Positions 21,342 to 29,953 are shown, counted from the stretch's first letter. The stretch is 56,444 nucleotides of DNA from an uncultured Barnesiella sp. (GCA_944320015.1 CALUFO010000015.1:1-56444); one strand, 5' to 3'. Program-made: numbers and translations. Notes: generated by a model not told the origin, from the sequence alone.

Positions 21342-21680
21342 TCAATCCACATACTCTTCCAAAGTCCGATAATTCGCTGTCCGGGCAACTCGCATAATCA
21401 AGAACCAATCGATAATTGTCCAAATGCCTCCAAATCCGGCGGTCAACAACTTCAATATTCCGAGCCCCACATTCCCCACATAAAAACGATCTACCCCCAA
21501 CGTCCCCCAAAAGAGAGAAAGCACCAATGCCAAAACAGGGCTCTTAAACCTCATGACAAGCAGAGCATTCCACCAAGAATCATCGGCCCTATGTAATATG
21601 CTCTGTACAAAGATTAGGTCGTCTTCATTGAAATACCGGCCATTTTGCATCAAAAACATATCGACTTTATATGCTTCCAT
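21342..21680 (-). CDS. TM2-domain protein
   Basis: A 112-residue membrane protein. The C-terminal half has the TM2 pattern: a first hydrophobic helix (SPVLALVLSLFWG), the short turn GTLGVDRFYVGNVGLGILK, and a second helix around GFGGIWTIIDWFLI with the conserved Asp-x-Phe. The N-terminus (MEAYKVDMFLMQNGRYF) resembles other Bacteroidota TM2 proteins. I place the start at the ATG 21680, preceded by GAAGAGG; an in-frame ATG at 21701 is possible. The frame stays open further upstream, but that part runs through a terminator and a tRNA gene and cannot be coding. Biochemical role unknown. Confidence 0.8.
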   Translation of the reverse strand: MEAYKVDMFLMQNGRYFNEDDLIFVQSILHRADDSWWNALLVMRFKSPVLALVLSLFWGTLGVDRFYVGNVGLGILKLLTAGFGGIWTIIDWFLIMRVARTANYRTLEEYVD

Positions 21681-21714
21681 TGTATCCTCTTCATCAGCCA
21701 TAAAGATATAAAAA

Positions 21715-21741
21715 AATGCGACAGATTTTTTCTGTCGCATT
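21715..21741 (-). terminator. Terminator of the tRNA-Glu/rpsT transcript
   Basis: Perfect 11-bp stem AATGCGACAGA / TCTGTCGCATT with a five-base loop, starting 3 bases after the tRNA 3' end and followed on the minus strand by TTTTTTAT. A classic strong intrinsic terminator. Confidence 0.85.
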
Positions 21742-21743
21742 CG

Positions 21744-21815
21744 TAGCCCATAGGAGAATCGAACTCCTCTTTCAAGAATGAAAATCTTGCGTCCTAGCCG
21801 ATAGACGAATGGGCC
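21744..21815 (-). tRNA. tRNA-Glu (anticodon TTC), copy A
   Basis: 72-nt cloverleaf. The acceptor stem GGCCCAT pairs with ATGGGCT (one G-T at the end) and the discriminator base is A. The anticodon arm is CAAGA-TTTTCAT-TCTTG, giving anticodon TTC. The T arm is AGGAG-TTCGATT-CTCCT. The CCA end is not encoded. Identical to copy B at 22160-22231. Confidence 0.95.
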
Positions 21816-21871
21816 ATACCTATCACTCGGCGGGCATAGAATCCCCACCGGGTTTTTCGTTCTTTACGGAA

Positions 21872-22123
21872 TTACAATTTGTTGACGTGAAGAGCCAGTT
21901 TCGACTTCAAGTTGGCGGCTTTGTTTTTGTGAATTACATTTTTCTTAGCCAAGCGATCCAACATCGAACTAACTTTTACATACAAAGCTGCGGCTTCTTC
22001 TTTCACAGTAGTAGCGCGCAATTTACGAACAGCGTTACGAGCTGTTTTTGCATAATAGCGATTACGCAAGTTTCTTACTTGTGTTTGTCTAATTCTTTTT
22101 TTCGACGATTTATGATTTGCCAT
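21872..22123 (-). CDS. rpsT: 30S ribosomal protein S20
   Basis: Primary 16S rRNA-binding protein of the small subunit body. 83 residues, lysine/arginine-rich, almost all helical. It begins [13 protein letters not shown], the S20 signature, and has RNAVRKLR and [16 protein letters not shown] further on. An AGGAG Shine-Dalgarno sequence lies 9 bases before the ATG, strong for this phylum. It sits between two identical tRNA-Glu genes on the same strand, 36 and 56 bases away, so the three are probably one transcript from the promoter at 22289-22320 to the terminator at 21715-21741. Confidence 0.96.
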   Translation of the reverse strand: MANHKSSKKRIRQTQVRNLRNRYYAKTARNAVRKLRATTVKEEAAALYVKVSSMLDRLAKKNVIHKNKAANLKSKLALHVNKL

Positions 22124-22159
22124 CTCAATAGTCTCCTAAATATTTTTTATTTCACTTTG

Positions 22160-22231
22160 TAGCCCATAGGAGAATCGAACTCCTCTTTCAAGAATGAAAA
22201 TCTTGCGTCCTAGCCGATAGACGAATGGGCC
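22160..22231 (-). tRNA. tRNA-Glu (anticodon TTC), copy B
   Basis: The same 72 bases as copy A, with the same stems and TTC anticodon. The identity stops exactly at the tRNA ends, so only the tRNA is duplicated. It is first in the tRNA-Glu/rpsT/tRNA-Glu transcript. Confidence 0.95.
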
Positions 22232-22243
22232 TTTGATAAAAAT

Positions 22244-22270
22244 GCGCCTTAGATATATAAAGTAAGGCGC
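22244..22270 (-). promoter_or_regulatory. Leader hairpin before tRNA-Glu/rpsT, attenuator-like
   Basis: Perfect 8-bp stem TAAGGCGC / GCGCCTTA with an 11-base loop, between the promoter and the first tRNA. On the minus strand it is followed by ATTTTTATC, like a weak intrinsic terminator. Function inferred only from position and shape. Confidence 0.45.
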
Positions 22271-22288
22271 CCTTTCCAAATGCGAGTG

Positions 22289-22320
22289 CAAATATAGAGA
22301 GGTTTTTTGAATTGGCAAAA
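22289..22320 (-). promoter_or_regulatory. Promoter of tRNA-Glu-rpsT-tRNA-Glu
   Basis: On the minus strand: TTTTG (22316-22320), 19 bases, TATATTTG (22289-22296). A perfect promoter, with the first tRNA 58 bases downstream. Confidence 0.75.
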
Positions 22321-22435
22321 TTTTTCTCTAAAAATCTTTCATTTACCGTATCTTATAGGTGTTTTCAACAGGGTAAAGAGCCTCTTATCGCTCGGTCTCC
22401 GGGTCGTCGCGCCTGTATTTCTAAACAAAAAGCGC

Positions 22436-22443
22436 TATTTTTG
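22436..22443 (+). promoter_or_regulatory. -7 element of recO
   Basis: TATTTTTG, 19 bases before the recO ATG. A second TATTTG follows at about 22452. It is divergent from the tRNA-Glu/rpsT promoter. Confidence 0.5.
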
Positions 22444-22462
22444 CATAAAACTATTTGCAAGC

Positions 22463-23188
22463 ATGCTCGAGAAATCTTTGGGAATTGTACTGCACATCAT
22501 TCCCTACAACGACAAAATAGCGGTGGCGCACCTCTATACCGAGCGGTATGGACGCACCTCCTACCTATTCCCACAAGGAACAGGGAAAAAAGCGTGCATG
22601 CTACGCTCCCTGTTCATGCCTTTCTCGATTTTGGAACTCGACATAGATCGTCGCAACAGCCGCGAACTGCAAAAGATCGTCGAGGCCCACACGGTCGTTC
22701 CACTTCAAAATATCTATGCCGACCCGGTTAAAAACGCCGAGGCTCTTTTCCTCTCGGAAGTCTTGTGCCAAACAATCAAAGAGCCCGAACCCAACCCACA
22801 GCTGTTTACTTTTATCGCCCGAGCCATACAAGTGCTCAACCTCATGGAGGAAGGGAAAGCCAACTTTCACCTTTGCTTTCTCTTGCAATTGTGCAACTTC
22901 CTCGGGTTCAGCCCCAACATGGAGAGCTACCGGCCGGGATATTTCTTCGACATGCTCAACGGGGTATTTTCCTCAACACGCCCTGCTCACAGCTATGTTC
23001 TCGACTCCCGGGAATCGGAGGTATTTGCCCAACTCACCCGCATGGATTTCAACAACCTGCGCTATTTCCGCTTCAACCGAGGCGAGCGGAATACCGTGCT
23101 ATCCCGCATTCTCACTTACTACCGGCTGCACCAGCCCGGAATCGATGAATTGCGTTCGCCCGAAATATTGCGGGCTATCTTTGACTAA
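22463..23188 (+). CDS. recO: DNA repair protein RecO
   Basis: Recombination mediator of the RecFOR pathway that loads RecA on gaps and anneals strands. 241 residues from the ATG at 22463, chosen because the preceding open frame runs across the promoter and has no similarity to RecO. The N-terminal OB-fold part starts MLEKSLGIVLHIIPYNDKIAV, and the helical C-terminal part contains LCFLLQLCNFLGFSPN. The paired CxxC zinc cysteines of some RecO proteins are absent, as expected for the Bacteroidota form. Single gene, followed by tRNA-Arg. Confidence 0.9.
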   Translation: MLEKSLGIVLHIIPYNDKIAVAHLYTERYGRTSYLFPQGTGKKACMLRSLFMPFSILELDIDRRNSRELQKIVEAHTVVPLQNIYADPVKNAEALFLSEVLCQTIKEPEPNPQLFTFIARAIQVLNLMEEGKANFHLCFLLQLCNFLGFSPNMESYRPGYFFDMLNGVFSSTRPAHSYVLDSRESEVFAQLTRMDFNNLRYFRFNRGERNTVLSRILTYYRLHQPGIDELRSPEILRAIFD

Positions 23189-23212
23189 TCTGCGACTCAT
23201 CTCCCGCAAAGG

Positions 23213-23243
23213 TTGGCGAATACAAAATTTTATACTACTTTTG
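23213..23243 (+). promoter_or_regulatory. Promoter of tRNA-Arg
   Basis: TTG (23213-23215), 20 bases, TACTTTTG (23236-23243), with the tRNA beginning 12 bases later. Confidence 0.75.
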
Positions 23244-23254
23244 TCCCCCGAAAC

Positions 23255-23326
23255 GCCCTTGTAGTTCAATGGATAGAACGGAAGTTTCCTAAACTTTAAA
23301 TCCGAGTTCGATTCTCGGCGGGGGTA
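23255..23326 (+). tRNA. tRNA-Arg (anticodon CCT)
   Basis: 72-nt cloverleaf. The acceptor GCCCTTG pairs with CGGGGGT (with G-T pairs) and the discriminator is A. The anticodon loop TTCCTAA gives anticodon CCT, reading AGG. The T arm is CCGAG-TTCGATT-CTCGG. The CCA end is not encoded. It has its own promoter and is followed by a strong hairpin terminator. Confidence 0.94.
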
Positions 23327-23334
23327 CAAAAAAA

Positions 23335-23362
23335 GGAATCCGAGGCCCGGATTCCTTTTTTT
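23335..23362. terminator. Bidirectional terminator between tRNA-Arg and secDF
   Basis: Perfect 8-bp stem GGAATCCG (23335-23342) / CGGATTCC (23348-23355), with A-run on the left and seven Ts on the right, so it can serve both the rightward tRNA-Arg and the leftward secDF transcripts. Confidence 0.85.
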
Positions 23363-23387
23363 GTCTATATCCAACAGCAACTTGCCT

Positions 23388-26366
23388 TTACTTAGCAGCC
23401 TCTTTGGCAGCTTTTTTGGCAATACTGCGACGCTGTATTTCATAAGCGATAGGTGTAGCCACAAACAAGGTCGAGAACGTACCGATGATTACACCGAACA
23501 ACATGGCGAATGCAAAGCTGCGAACCGACTCGGCACCCAGCAAGAGGATACACAACAACACGATAATCGTACTTTGTCCCGTATTGATTGTACGAGGCAG
23601 CGTACTGTTCAACGCACTATTGATCGACGTCATCAAGTCTCGCTTGGGATAGAGGGTCTTCTCTTCACGGATACGGTCGAAGATCACCACCGTATCGTTC
23701 ACCGAGTAACCGATAACCGTCAATACCGCAGCTACGAAATTCTGGTCGATTTCCATCGAGAAGGGCAGAACGCCATACAGCAACGAATACAAGCCCACAA
23801 CCGAGAATGTGGTGAAGGCTACCGAAGCCAGCGTACCCACACTGAACGCAATGTTGCGGAATCGGAACAAGATATACAAGGCCATCGCAATCAACGAGAA
23901 GAGCACAGCCCAGTATGCGCCTACTTTAATATCGTCGGCGATAGTAGGTCCTACTTTCTGGCGGCTTTGAATCATATTGCTGCTAAATTCCTCCAACGAA
24001 ACGCCGTCCAAAAGACTTTGCATACCGTCGTAAAGTTTCTTCTCTATTTCCTTGTCAACGCCTTCGCCCGTATCGCCGATGCGGTAGTTGGTAGAGATAC
24101 GCACTTGATTGCTGCTCGTGATGGTGATTACCGACAACGAGCTTCCTTCGAACGAGGGCTCGAGCATGTTCTCGATTTCAAGCGGGCTTACCGGTTGTTC
24201 GAAGCGAACCACAAAGTTGCGGCCTCCCGAGAAATCGATACCTTGATTCATTCCACGCGTGAGGAACGAAACGACAAACATGGCAACGATAGCCAAAATG
24301 CAGATATAACCTATCTTGCGCAAGCCCACGAAGTTGATGTGGGTATCGGTGAGGAAGTTACGCGAGATGGGCGTGGTGAAAGTCATGTTGTTGAATTTTC
24401 CACGGTTCAAACCGGCCTCGAAAATGAGACGGGTAATAAAGATAGCCGTGAAGAACGAAGTGGCGATACCAATAATCAAGGTCGTGGCGAAACCCAAGAT
24501 GGGACCCGTACCGTAGATCAGCAGAATCACACCCGTGATGATAGAAGTCAAGTTCGAGTCGAAGATTGCCGAGAAAGCGTTCTTATAACCATCGGCAACC
24601 GCCGACTTCATGCTCTTACCGGCGCGCAACTCTTCTTTGGTACGCTCGAAGATAAGCACGTTGGCATCGACCGCCATAGCCAAGGACAACACGATACCGG
24701 CAATACCCGAGAGGGTGAGCACAGCTTGCAACGACGCCAAAATACCCATCGTGAAGAACAAGTTGCAGAGCACCCCGAAGCTGGCGACAAGTCCCGGAGT
24801 CCAGCCATACATGATAATCAAATAGGCCATCAACAACACCAAAGCCACCAAGAACGAAACCAATCCGTTTTGGATAGCTTCTTGTCCCAACGAAGGACCG
24901 ATAATATCTTCCTGAACAATCGTCACGGCAGCGGCCATCTTACCCGAGTTCAACACGTTGGCCAAGTCCTTGGCCTCTTCGGGCGAGAAATTGCCGGAGA
25001 TTTCGGAGCTTCCGCCCGAAATAGCCGAATGAACATTGGGGAACGAATATACTTGGTTGTCGAGTACGATAGCGATGGCGTTGCCGATATTGTCGCGGGT
25101 CAGTTTCTCCCAAGTCTTGGCGCCCTCGGCATTCATGGTCATGCTTACCACCGAGCCTTTCAGTTTATCAAAATCGTCACGGGCGTCGGTAATCACGTCG
25201 CCACCCAACGGTGCTTTGCCTCCTTTACCAGCTTTCAAGGCAACCAGCTCATACATAGTCCCTTTCTCATCGATAGCCTTCACCGTCCAGCGAAGAATCA
25301 AGTCGCTGGGCAGAATATCTCGGGCAATTTTGCTTGCCAACATCGCATTCACGGCAGCCGTATCGTTTTTGTGAACGATACCGATTACCGGCGAGCCGGC
25401 ATAGCTTTGCGAATAATTCAGCAACGAAAGCAACGGATTTTGTTTACGGAAGAGCGCCAAAGCCTCGGCTTCGGTAGACTCTTGTTGTAATTTTTCTTTC
25501 AACGCCAAAGCCGCGCTGTCGGCAGCCACAGTAGCGGTATCGGCGGTAGCTTCGGCAACCACGGGAGCCTCTTCCTTGGGTTGAGCCTCCTCTTCCTGTG
25601 CGGCATTGGCGGCAGCGATAGCATTGTTCACGGCTTCGAGTTTCGCAGCGAGTTGTTCCAATTTGTAGGTTTCCCAAAATTCGAGGTTCGCACTACCTTG
25701 CAACAATTTTCTCACACGCTCGGGCTCTTTGATACCCGGCAACTCCACCGAAATGAGGCCGTCTTTCTCCAGCTTCTGAATATTGGGAGCAACCACACCG
25801 AAGCGGTCGATACGCGTGCGCAACACGTTGTACGAGTTGTCTACCGCGCTGTTCAGCTCATTGCGCAGAACAGAGATTACCTCTTCGTTGGTCGAGCGAG
25901 GAGTTATCTTCTCTTTCAATTGGAAAGTACTGAATATAGCCGACAGCCGCACATTGGGATCGATCTTGCGATACTCGTCGTAGAACGACATGATAAAGTC
26001 GTTGTTACCGGATTGTGCAGCCTGTGCGGCAGCGATAGCTGCATTGAAATTGGGGTCGGGGTTATTGTTCGACAACGATTTGAGCACGTCGGCCACCGAG
26101 ATTTGCAGCGTTACGTTCATACCGCCTTTCAAGTCGAGACCCAAACCTATTTCCATTTCACGGCATTGCTGATATGTGTAATACCACCAATACACTTTTT
26201 CCGTAGAGATAGAGTCGATATAATGTTTATACTTCGCCTCATCGCCAGCAGCATACTCTTTCGCCTTGTTGTTGTAAACAGCGGTTACAACCGAGAACGA
26301 AATGTAAAACAAGCAGATAAGCGTAAGCAAAACCGCAATGACTCTAATAAATCCTTTGTTTTGCAT
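23388..26366 (-). CDS. secDF: Protein translocase subunit SecDF (fused)
   Basis: Proton-driven accessory of the Sec translocon that pulls exported proteins into the periplasm. 992 residues, a natural fusion of SecD and SecF as is usual in Bacteroidota. The SecD half has the GLDLKGGMNVTLQI periplasmic-domain start near residue 75 and the VDANVLIFERTKEE membrane motif near 570. The SecF half carries GMNQGIDFSGGRNFVVRF near 710 and DTVVIFDRIREE near 905. About 12 membrane segments. An Ala/Glu-rich stretch with EEEAQPKEEAPVVAEA near residue 260 is a low-complexity insert in the periplasmic domain. Own promoter at 26422-26455. Confidence 0.96.
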   Translation of the reverse strand: MQNKGFIRVIAVLLTLICLFYISFSVVTAVYNNKAKEYAAGDEAKYKHYIDSISTEKVYWWYYTYQQCREMEIGLGLDLKGGMNVTLQISVADVLKSLSNNNPDPNFNAAIAAAQAAQSGNNDFIMSFYDEYRKIDPNVRLSAIFSTFQLKEKITPRSTNEEVISVLRNELNSAVDNSYNVLRTRIDRFGVVAPNIQKLEKDGLISVELPGIKEPERVRKLLQGSANLEFWETYKLEQLAAKLEAVNNAIAAANAAQEEEAQPKEEAPVVAEATADTATVAADSAALALKEKLQQESTEAEALALFRKQNPLLSLLNYSQSYAGSPVIGIVHKNDTAAVNAMLASKIARDILPSDLILRWTVKAIDEKGTMYELVALKAGKGGKAPLGGDVITDARDDFDKLKGSVVSMTMNAEGAKTWEKLTRDNIGNAIAIVLDNQVYSFPNVHSAISGGSSEISGNFSPEEAKDLANVLNSGKMAAAVTIVQEDIIGPSLGQEAIQNGLVSFLVALVLLMAYLIIMYGWTPGLVASFGVLCNLFFTMGILASLQAVLTLSGIAGIVLSLAMAVDANVLIFERTKEELRAGKSMKSAVADGYKNAFSAIFDSNLTSIITGVILLIYGTGPILGFATTLIIGIATSFFTAIFITRLIFEAGLNRGKFNNMTFTTPISRNFLTDTHINFVGLRKIGYICILAIVAMFVVSFLTRGMNQGIDFSGGRNFVVRFEQPVSPLEIENMLEPSFEGSSLSVITITSSNQVRISTNYRIGDTGEGVDKEIEKKLYDGMQSLLDGVSLEEFSSNMIQSRQKVGPTIADDIKVGAYWAVLFSLIAMALYILFRFRNIAFSVGTLASVAFTTFSVVGLYSLLYGVLPFSMEIDQNFVAAVLTVIGYSVNDTVVIFDRIREEKTLYPKRDLMTSINSALNSTLPRTINTGQSTIIVLLCILLLGAESVRSFAFAMLFGVIIGTFSTLFVATPIAYEIQRRSIAKKAAKEAAK

Positions 26367-26421
26367 GTGATTATTACTTTATTTTTTGTTTTGAATTGAA
26401 TTTCGTATTTTTATCAAGGTG

Positions 26422-26455
26422 CAAAGATATATTATTTTTTTACAGAAGCCCAAAA
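26422..26455 (-). promoter_or_regulatory. Promoter of secDF
   Basis: On the minus strand: TTTTG (26451-26455), 21 bases, TATCTTTG (26422-26429), about 55 bases before the secDF ATG. Confidence 0.7.
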
Positions 26456-26816
26456 TTATTCGAGTTATTTATTATTAGCGTGGTTTCAACACCTCCGCCC
26501 ATGCCGCCTCCCATATATCGGAGGAAGAGTCCCAAGCAAATCCTCGCTGATTTTCCTCTGCGCTTTTCTGCTCCAATCCACAACAGCACTCTCTCGCACA
26601 CCTCATGCTGTTCGATTTCAACAGCATGAGCAAGGCGTCTGTTAATATGGTTGAATTTTTTACTATTTTAACCCCTCTACAATATCATCATCTTTGCTTT
26701 TCTTAATAACTTTACAAAAAGAGTTCATCACTCCCTACTGAAAAGGTATTTCAATACAGCAATACGAAATGACATCCATAAATATATAGTTATTGTTTAA
26801 TTAAAATGTTTAGTTT
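26456..26816. other. Gene-free region with a more GC-rich island
   Basis: Between the secDF promoter and the next gene I find no convincing gene. A short frame at 26396-26629 crosses the secDF promoter and has no recognisable domain. The stretch of about 26480-26640 is more G/C-rich than its AT-rich flanks. It holds a CCTCC/GGAGG stem near 26507-26524 and the perfect hairpin at 26602-26630. It may be a structured RNA, a leader of the downstream gene or a decayed gene. Confidence 0.4.
26602..26630. repeat. Perfect inverted repeat (hairpin)
   Basis: CTCATGCTGTT (26602-26612) and AACAGCATGAG (26620-26630) pair over 11 bp around the loop CGATTTC. Neither strand has a T-run after it, so it is not an ordinary terminator. 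Confidence 0.8.
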
Positions 26817-29800
26817 ATGAAACATGCATGTTTACTTTTAACGGCTATGACACTGCTGGCATTCCCCGGCCGGGCCGATAATCTTGAAGCCGAGGGGAAA
26901 GCCGAGATTGTGTTATCCGTGACCATGGAGGACATCTTGGGGAACGGAACAGGTTACCAGATGTTGCTCGACGGCAGTCACTCGACGTATGGCGATATTA
27001 TCTTGCCCGACCTGCAAATATTGACAGGGGAGTATGGCGATATATCCTCGGAAATCTACGACCGCTTCAATTACAAAATACCGGAAAATGCCGACGGGGC
27101 ATTGTCTACATCGAACGTCCTGCGGGGCACCCAACAAAGCATCTTCGTGGAACCGGGCGTGTACGACTTCTGCATAACAAACCCTTCACCCAACATGTGG
27201 ATGGCCATTGCCAATGGCGAGTTCGGGCGATTCGACGATTATGAATTCCGTGCCGGATACACCTATCTGTTTGAAGTGAAACTAAACGGATTGGTCGATA
27301 TCATCGAGCATCACCCCCATTTCGATTTGGCGGTAGACCAAATCAATGTCTCCGGCCTCTCGGGCAGCGAAGAAACAATCTCCGTGAACCTGTCAAATGC
27401 CGGTCAGCAAAGCATGACCGAGGAGATGAATTTTTGCTACTCGATCAACGACGGCGAACCCGTGGTCGAGCAGGCTAAAATCGACCTTCAACCCGGCGGA
27501 GGCTCAACATACAAATTCACGACGAAATGCGACTTATCCTCTCCCGGCTCATACAAGATACAGGCATGGATAGAGTGCGCCTCGGACCGTATCCACTACA
27601 ACGACACGCTGGTTTCCACCTTCGAACACAAGGAAATCCTGAAATTGCCGTTTACCGATGATTTCAGCGACGAAAGTTCTTTTCAGCGCTGGACTATATT
27701 GAATATGAATAACGACGATAAAACATGGGAGCACAACAATCTACTCGAAGACGCCAATGGCGGAACAGGTATCGCCCTTTATCTGTACTCATGGAAAAAT
27801 GCTGCCAATGACTACATGGTCACGCCCCCAATACAAATCGAGCAAGGAGAAATCAATGTCTCGTTCGATTACATGACATCGACCATTTCGCCCGAAAACT
27901 TCGAACTGATGTACGGGACAAGCAGCGACCCGGCAACCATGACGGTCATCGAACAGTACACCGACGTGACAGCCGATTCATGGCAGAAAGCGTTCAATAC
28001 GGTCGATATACCCGAGGATGGCACCTATTATTTTGCCCTCCATGCGTTTTCCGAGAAAAACATGTACCGTATCCAGATAGACAATTTCAACATCAATCAA
28101 GGCGCGTTCAGCGGTCAACCCAAATTGACCCTCACCAACGTCGTATTGCCCGTGTCGGGGTGTGACTTGTCTACGGAATCGCCGGTGAAGTTCGTCGTAA
28201 AGAACGAGGGAACCAACCAGACCGAGAAACTTTATTACAGCTACCAACTGCGCGGGAACGACGGAGAAGGGACTTGGATCAACGAGGAGCAAGACTTGGC
28301 TTTATTGCCCAACGAAGAGACCGAAATTACGTTTGCGCAAACCGCCGACTTCTCGGCTCTCGGCTGGCATTATGTGGAAGTGCGGGTTTCGTATGATGGA
28401 GAAGAATATGTGTCCGCACAAGATTCGGTACGCAACTTCGAACCGATAACCACCCTGCCGTTTGTTTCCGATTTTACGCGGAGCGACGGCAACTACAGCG
28501 ACTGGGTGTCCGGCGAAAATGGTGGATGGGCTGTTAATATCATCTACGACGGCTATGGTTCTTACAACTGCGAGAAAGAAAACGTGCCGCTCATCTCGCG
28601 ATGCCTGACTCTGGACAAAGGCCAATACCGCATGATACTGGAATACTACATGGGCGGAAGTGCCGAAGAAGGCGACAGTGACGATTTCGACGTATTGTTG
28701 GCCCTCTCGGGAGAAGATATGGACAAGGCCGAGGTGTTGAGATCTTTTACCAACGTGACGACAAAAGAGGGTCTCGACACGATACCGTTCACCATCGAAG
28801 AGGCTGGCCAATATGTCCTCGCCGTGAAGTCGACAAAACTCTCCTATCTGAACCTGACCAGAGTGCGGGTAGAATCGATGAAAGAGCACGATTTGGCCAT
28901 CGAGGCTTTTGAGACGGGCTTATACCACATGATGCCCGTGGAGCACTTCAATACTCAGCATGAATTCCACGCCAAAGTACTCAACAAAGGCAACGCCACG
29001 GCAGAGCCGTTTGACTTTGTAGTAACTGTCGGCGACAAGGAACTCGTAAGGAAAACCGTGGAAGAGGCTATATTGCCCAATGCGGCATTGGATGTCACGG
29101 CAGAAGCCACTATCGCCAATGTGCCTGTCGGGCTGGCCAAAATCTCGGCCATGATAGACTATGCCTCCGATGAAAATCGAAATGACAACATCGCATCGGT
29201 CGAGGTTCTTGTCTCCGATTCGACCTTTGCCACAGATATAGAAGAACTCGAAGACTTTGTTGACGGTGTAGCCGGCACATCGGAGATGACATACGGCAAT
29301 TTGTTCCATATCTCGCAAACAGACACCCTTACCTCGATAACCGTGGGATTAGGCGGGAAAGGCGTCGCCGACCACGATTGCGATTTCGAACTGAGCGTTT
29401 ACAAAGAGAGCAACCTTCAAGTGGAATTGATAAAAACGGTTTCTTGCCACATGAGCCTCGATGAGATAGGAAAACCCTACTCCTATCCCTTCCCCCCAAC
29501 CGAACTGGAAGCAGGCAACTATTATTTCGAAATCCACCAATTGAATGGAGATGACCTTGTATATGTGGCATTCGACAACGAGGATTCGGGCTACTTCTAT
29601 TACAACTATGAAGGCGGATTAATCAAAGTCGACGATTACGGCAACATACACCTGCGCCCGAACTTCGGCGAGGTACCTCCTCAATCCGGAATCAGTCAAA
29701 TAGACGGCAAAGAGGCTGTTTATTGTGTGAACGAAACCGGGGCTACATCGGTATTCTCGACCGAGGAAATAGCAGAGGTTTCTGTTTACGACATATCCGG

Positions 29801-29939
29801 TAGATTGCTCCACCATCGAAATGTCGGCGCAAACGAGTATCGCATAGACAATGCCGGATTGGCCGAAGGCTTGAATATATGGGTGATTAATACCACAAAC
29901 GGCAAACAATATAAAATAAAGACGGTTCTGCGCAAATAA
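26817..29939 (+). CDS. Large secreted protein with T9SS type A sorting domain and adhesin-like modules
   Basis: Predicted cell-surface or secreted protein, 1040 residues. It has a Sec signal peptide (MKHACLLLTAMTLLAFPGRA). CARDB-like beta modules are suggested near 165-265, 435-540 and 690-800, with strings such as FDLAVDQINVSG and SVNLSNAGQQ. Two jelly-roll or cleaved-adhesin-like stretches start LPFTDDFSDESSFQRW (about 280) and LPFVSDFTRSDGNYSDW (about 545). The last 80 residues fit the T9SS C-terminal sorting domain: VSVYDISGRLL, then GLAEGLNIWVI, then a basic end KTVLRK. No catalytic motif is visible, so adhesion or binding is more likely than hydrolysis. The gene is monocistronic and ends before tandem hairpins. 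I found no good -7 element close to its start. Confidence 0.85.
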   Translation: MKHACLLLTAMTLLAFPGRADNLEAEGKAEIVLSVTMEDILGNGTGYQMLLDGSHSTYGDIILPDLQILTGEYGDISSEIYDRFNYKIPENADGALSTSNVLRGTQQSIFVEPGVYDFCITNPSPNMWMAIANGEFGRFDDYEFRAGYTYLFEVKLNGLVDIIEHHPHFDLAVDQINVSGLSGSEETISVNLSNAGQQSMTEEMNFCYSINDGEPVVEQAKIDLQPGGGSTYKFTTKCDLSSPGSYKIQAWIECASDRIHYNDTLVSTFEHKEILKLPFTDDFSDESSFQRWTILNMNNDDKTWEHNNLLEDANGGTGIALYLYSWKNAANDYMVTPPIQIEQGEINVSFDYMTSTISPENFELMYGTSSDPATMTVIEQYTDVTADSWQKAFNTVDIPEDGTYYFALHAFSEKNMYRIQIDNFNINQGAFSGQPKLTLTNVVLPVSGCDLSTESPVKFVVKNEGTNQTEKLYYSYQLRGNDGEGTWINEEQDLALLPNEETEITFAQTADFSALGWHYVEVRVSYDGEEYVSAQDSVRNFEPITTLPFVSDFTRSDGNYSDWVSGENGGWAVNIIYDGYGSYNCEKENVPLISRCLTLDKGQYRMILEYYMGGSAEEGDSDDFDVLLALSGEDMDKAEVLRSFTNVTTKEGLDTIPFTIEEAGQYVLAVKSTKLSYLNLTRVRVESMKEHDLAIEAFETGLYHMMPVEHFNTQHEFHAKVLNKGNATAEPFDFVVTVGDKELVRKTVEEAILPNAALDVTAEATIANVPVGLAKISAMIDYASDENRNDNIASVEVLVSDSTFATDIEELEDFVDGVAGTSEMTYGNLFHISQTDTLTSITVGLGGKGVADHDCDFELSVYKESNLQVELIKTVSCHMSLDEIGKPYSYPFPPTELEAGNYYFEIHQLNGDDLVYVAFDNEDSGYFYYNYEGGLIKVDDYGNIHLRPNFGEVPPQSGISQIDGKEAVYCVNETGATSVFSTEEIAEVSVYDISGRLLHHRNVGANEYRIDNAGLAEGLNIWVINTTNGKQYKIKTVLRK

Positions 29940-29953
29940 GGTAAACTTTCTTA

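Noticed and set aside
21681-21848. Upstream extension of the TM2 frame
   Set aside because: It would translate through a perfect terminator and a complete tRNA-Glu gene; the N-terminal residues are simply the tRNA read as protein.
21744-22231. The two identical tRNA-Glu copies as ends of a mobile element
   Set aside because: The identity is limited to the 72-base tRNA, the interior is the core gene rpsT, and there is no integrase or attachment repeat.
22136-22318. 60-codon frame over the second tRNA-Glu
   Set aside because: Same tRNA sequence read as protein; not a gene.
23361-25490. Long open frame (709 codons) on the plus strand opposite secDF
   Set aside because: It is antisense to a clear SecDF gene in a matching codon phase, is low in hydrophobic order and rich in Arg/His/Gln, and shows no domain. 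Such frames arise from the codon bias of the true gene.
26396-26629. 77-codon frame upstream of the T9SS cargo gene
   Set aside because: It overlaps the secDF promoter, has no domain, and its Pro/Ser-rich content looks random.
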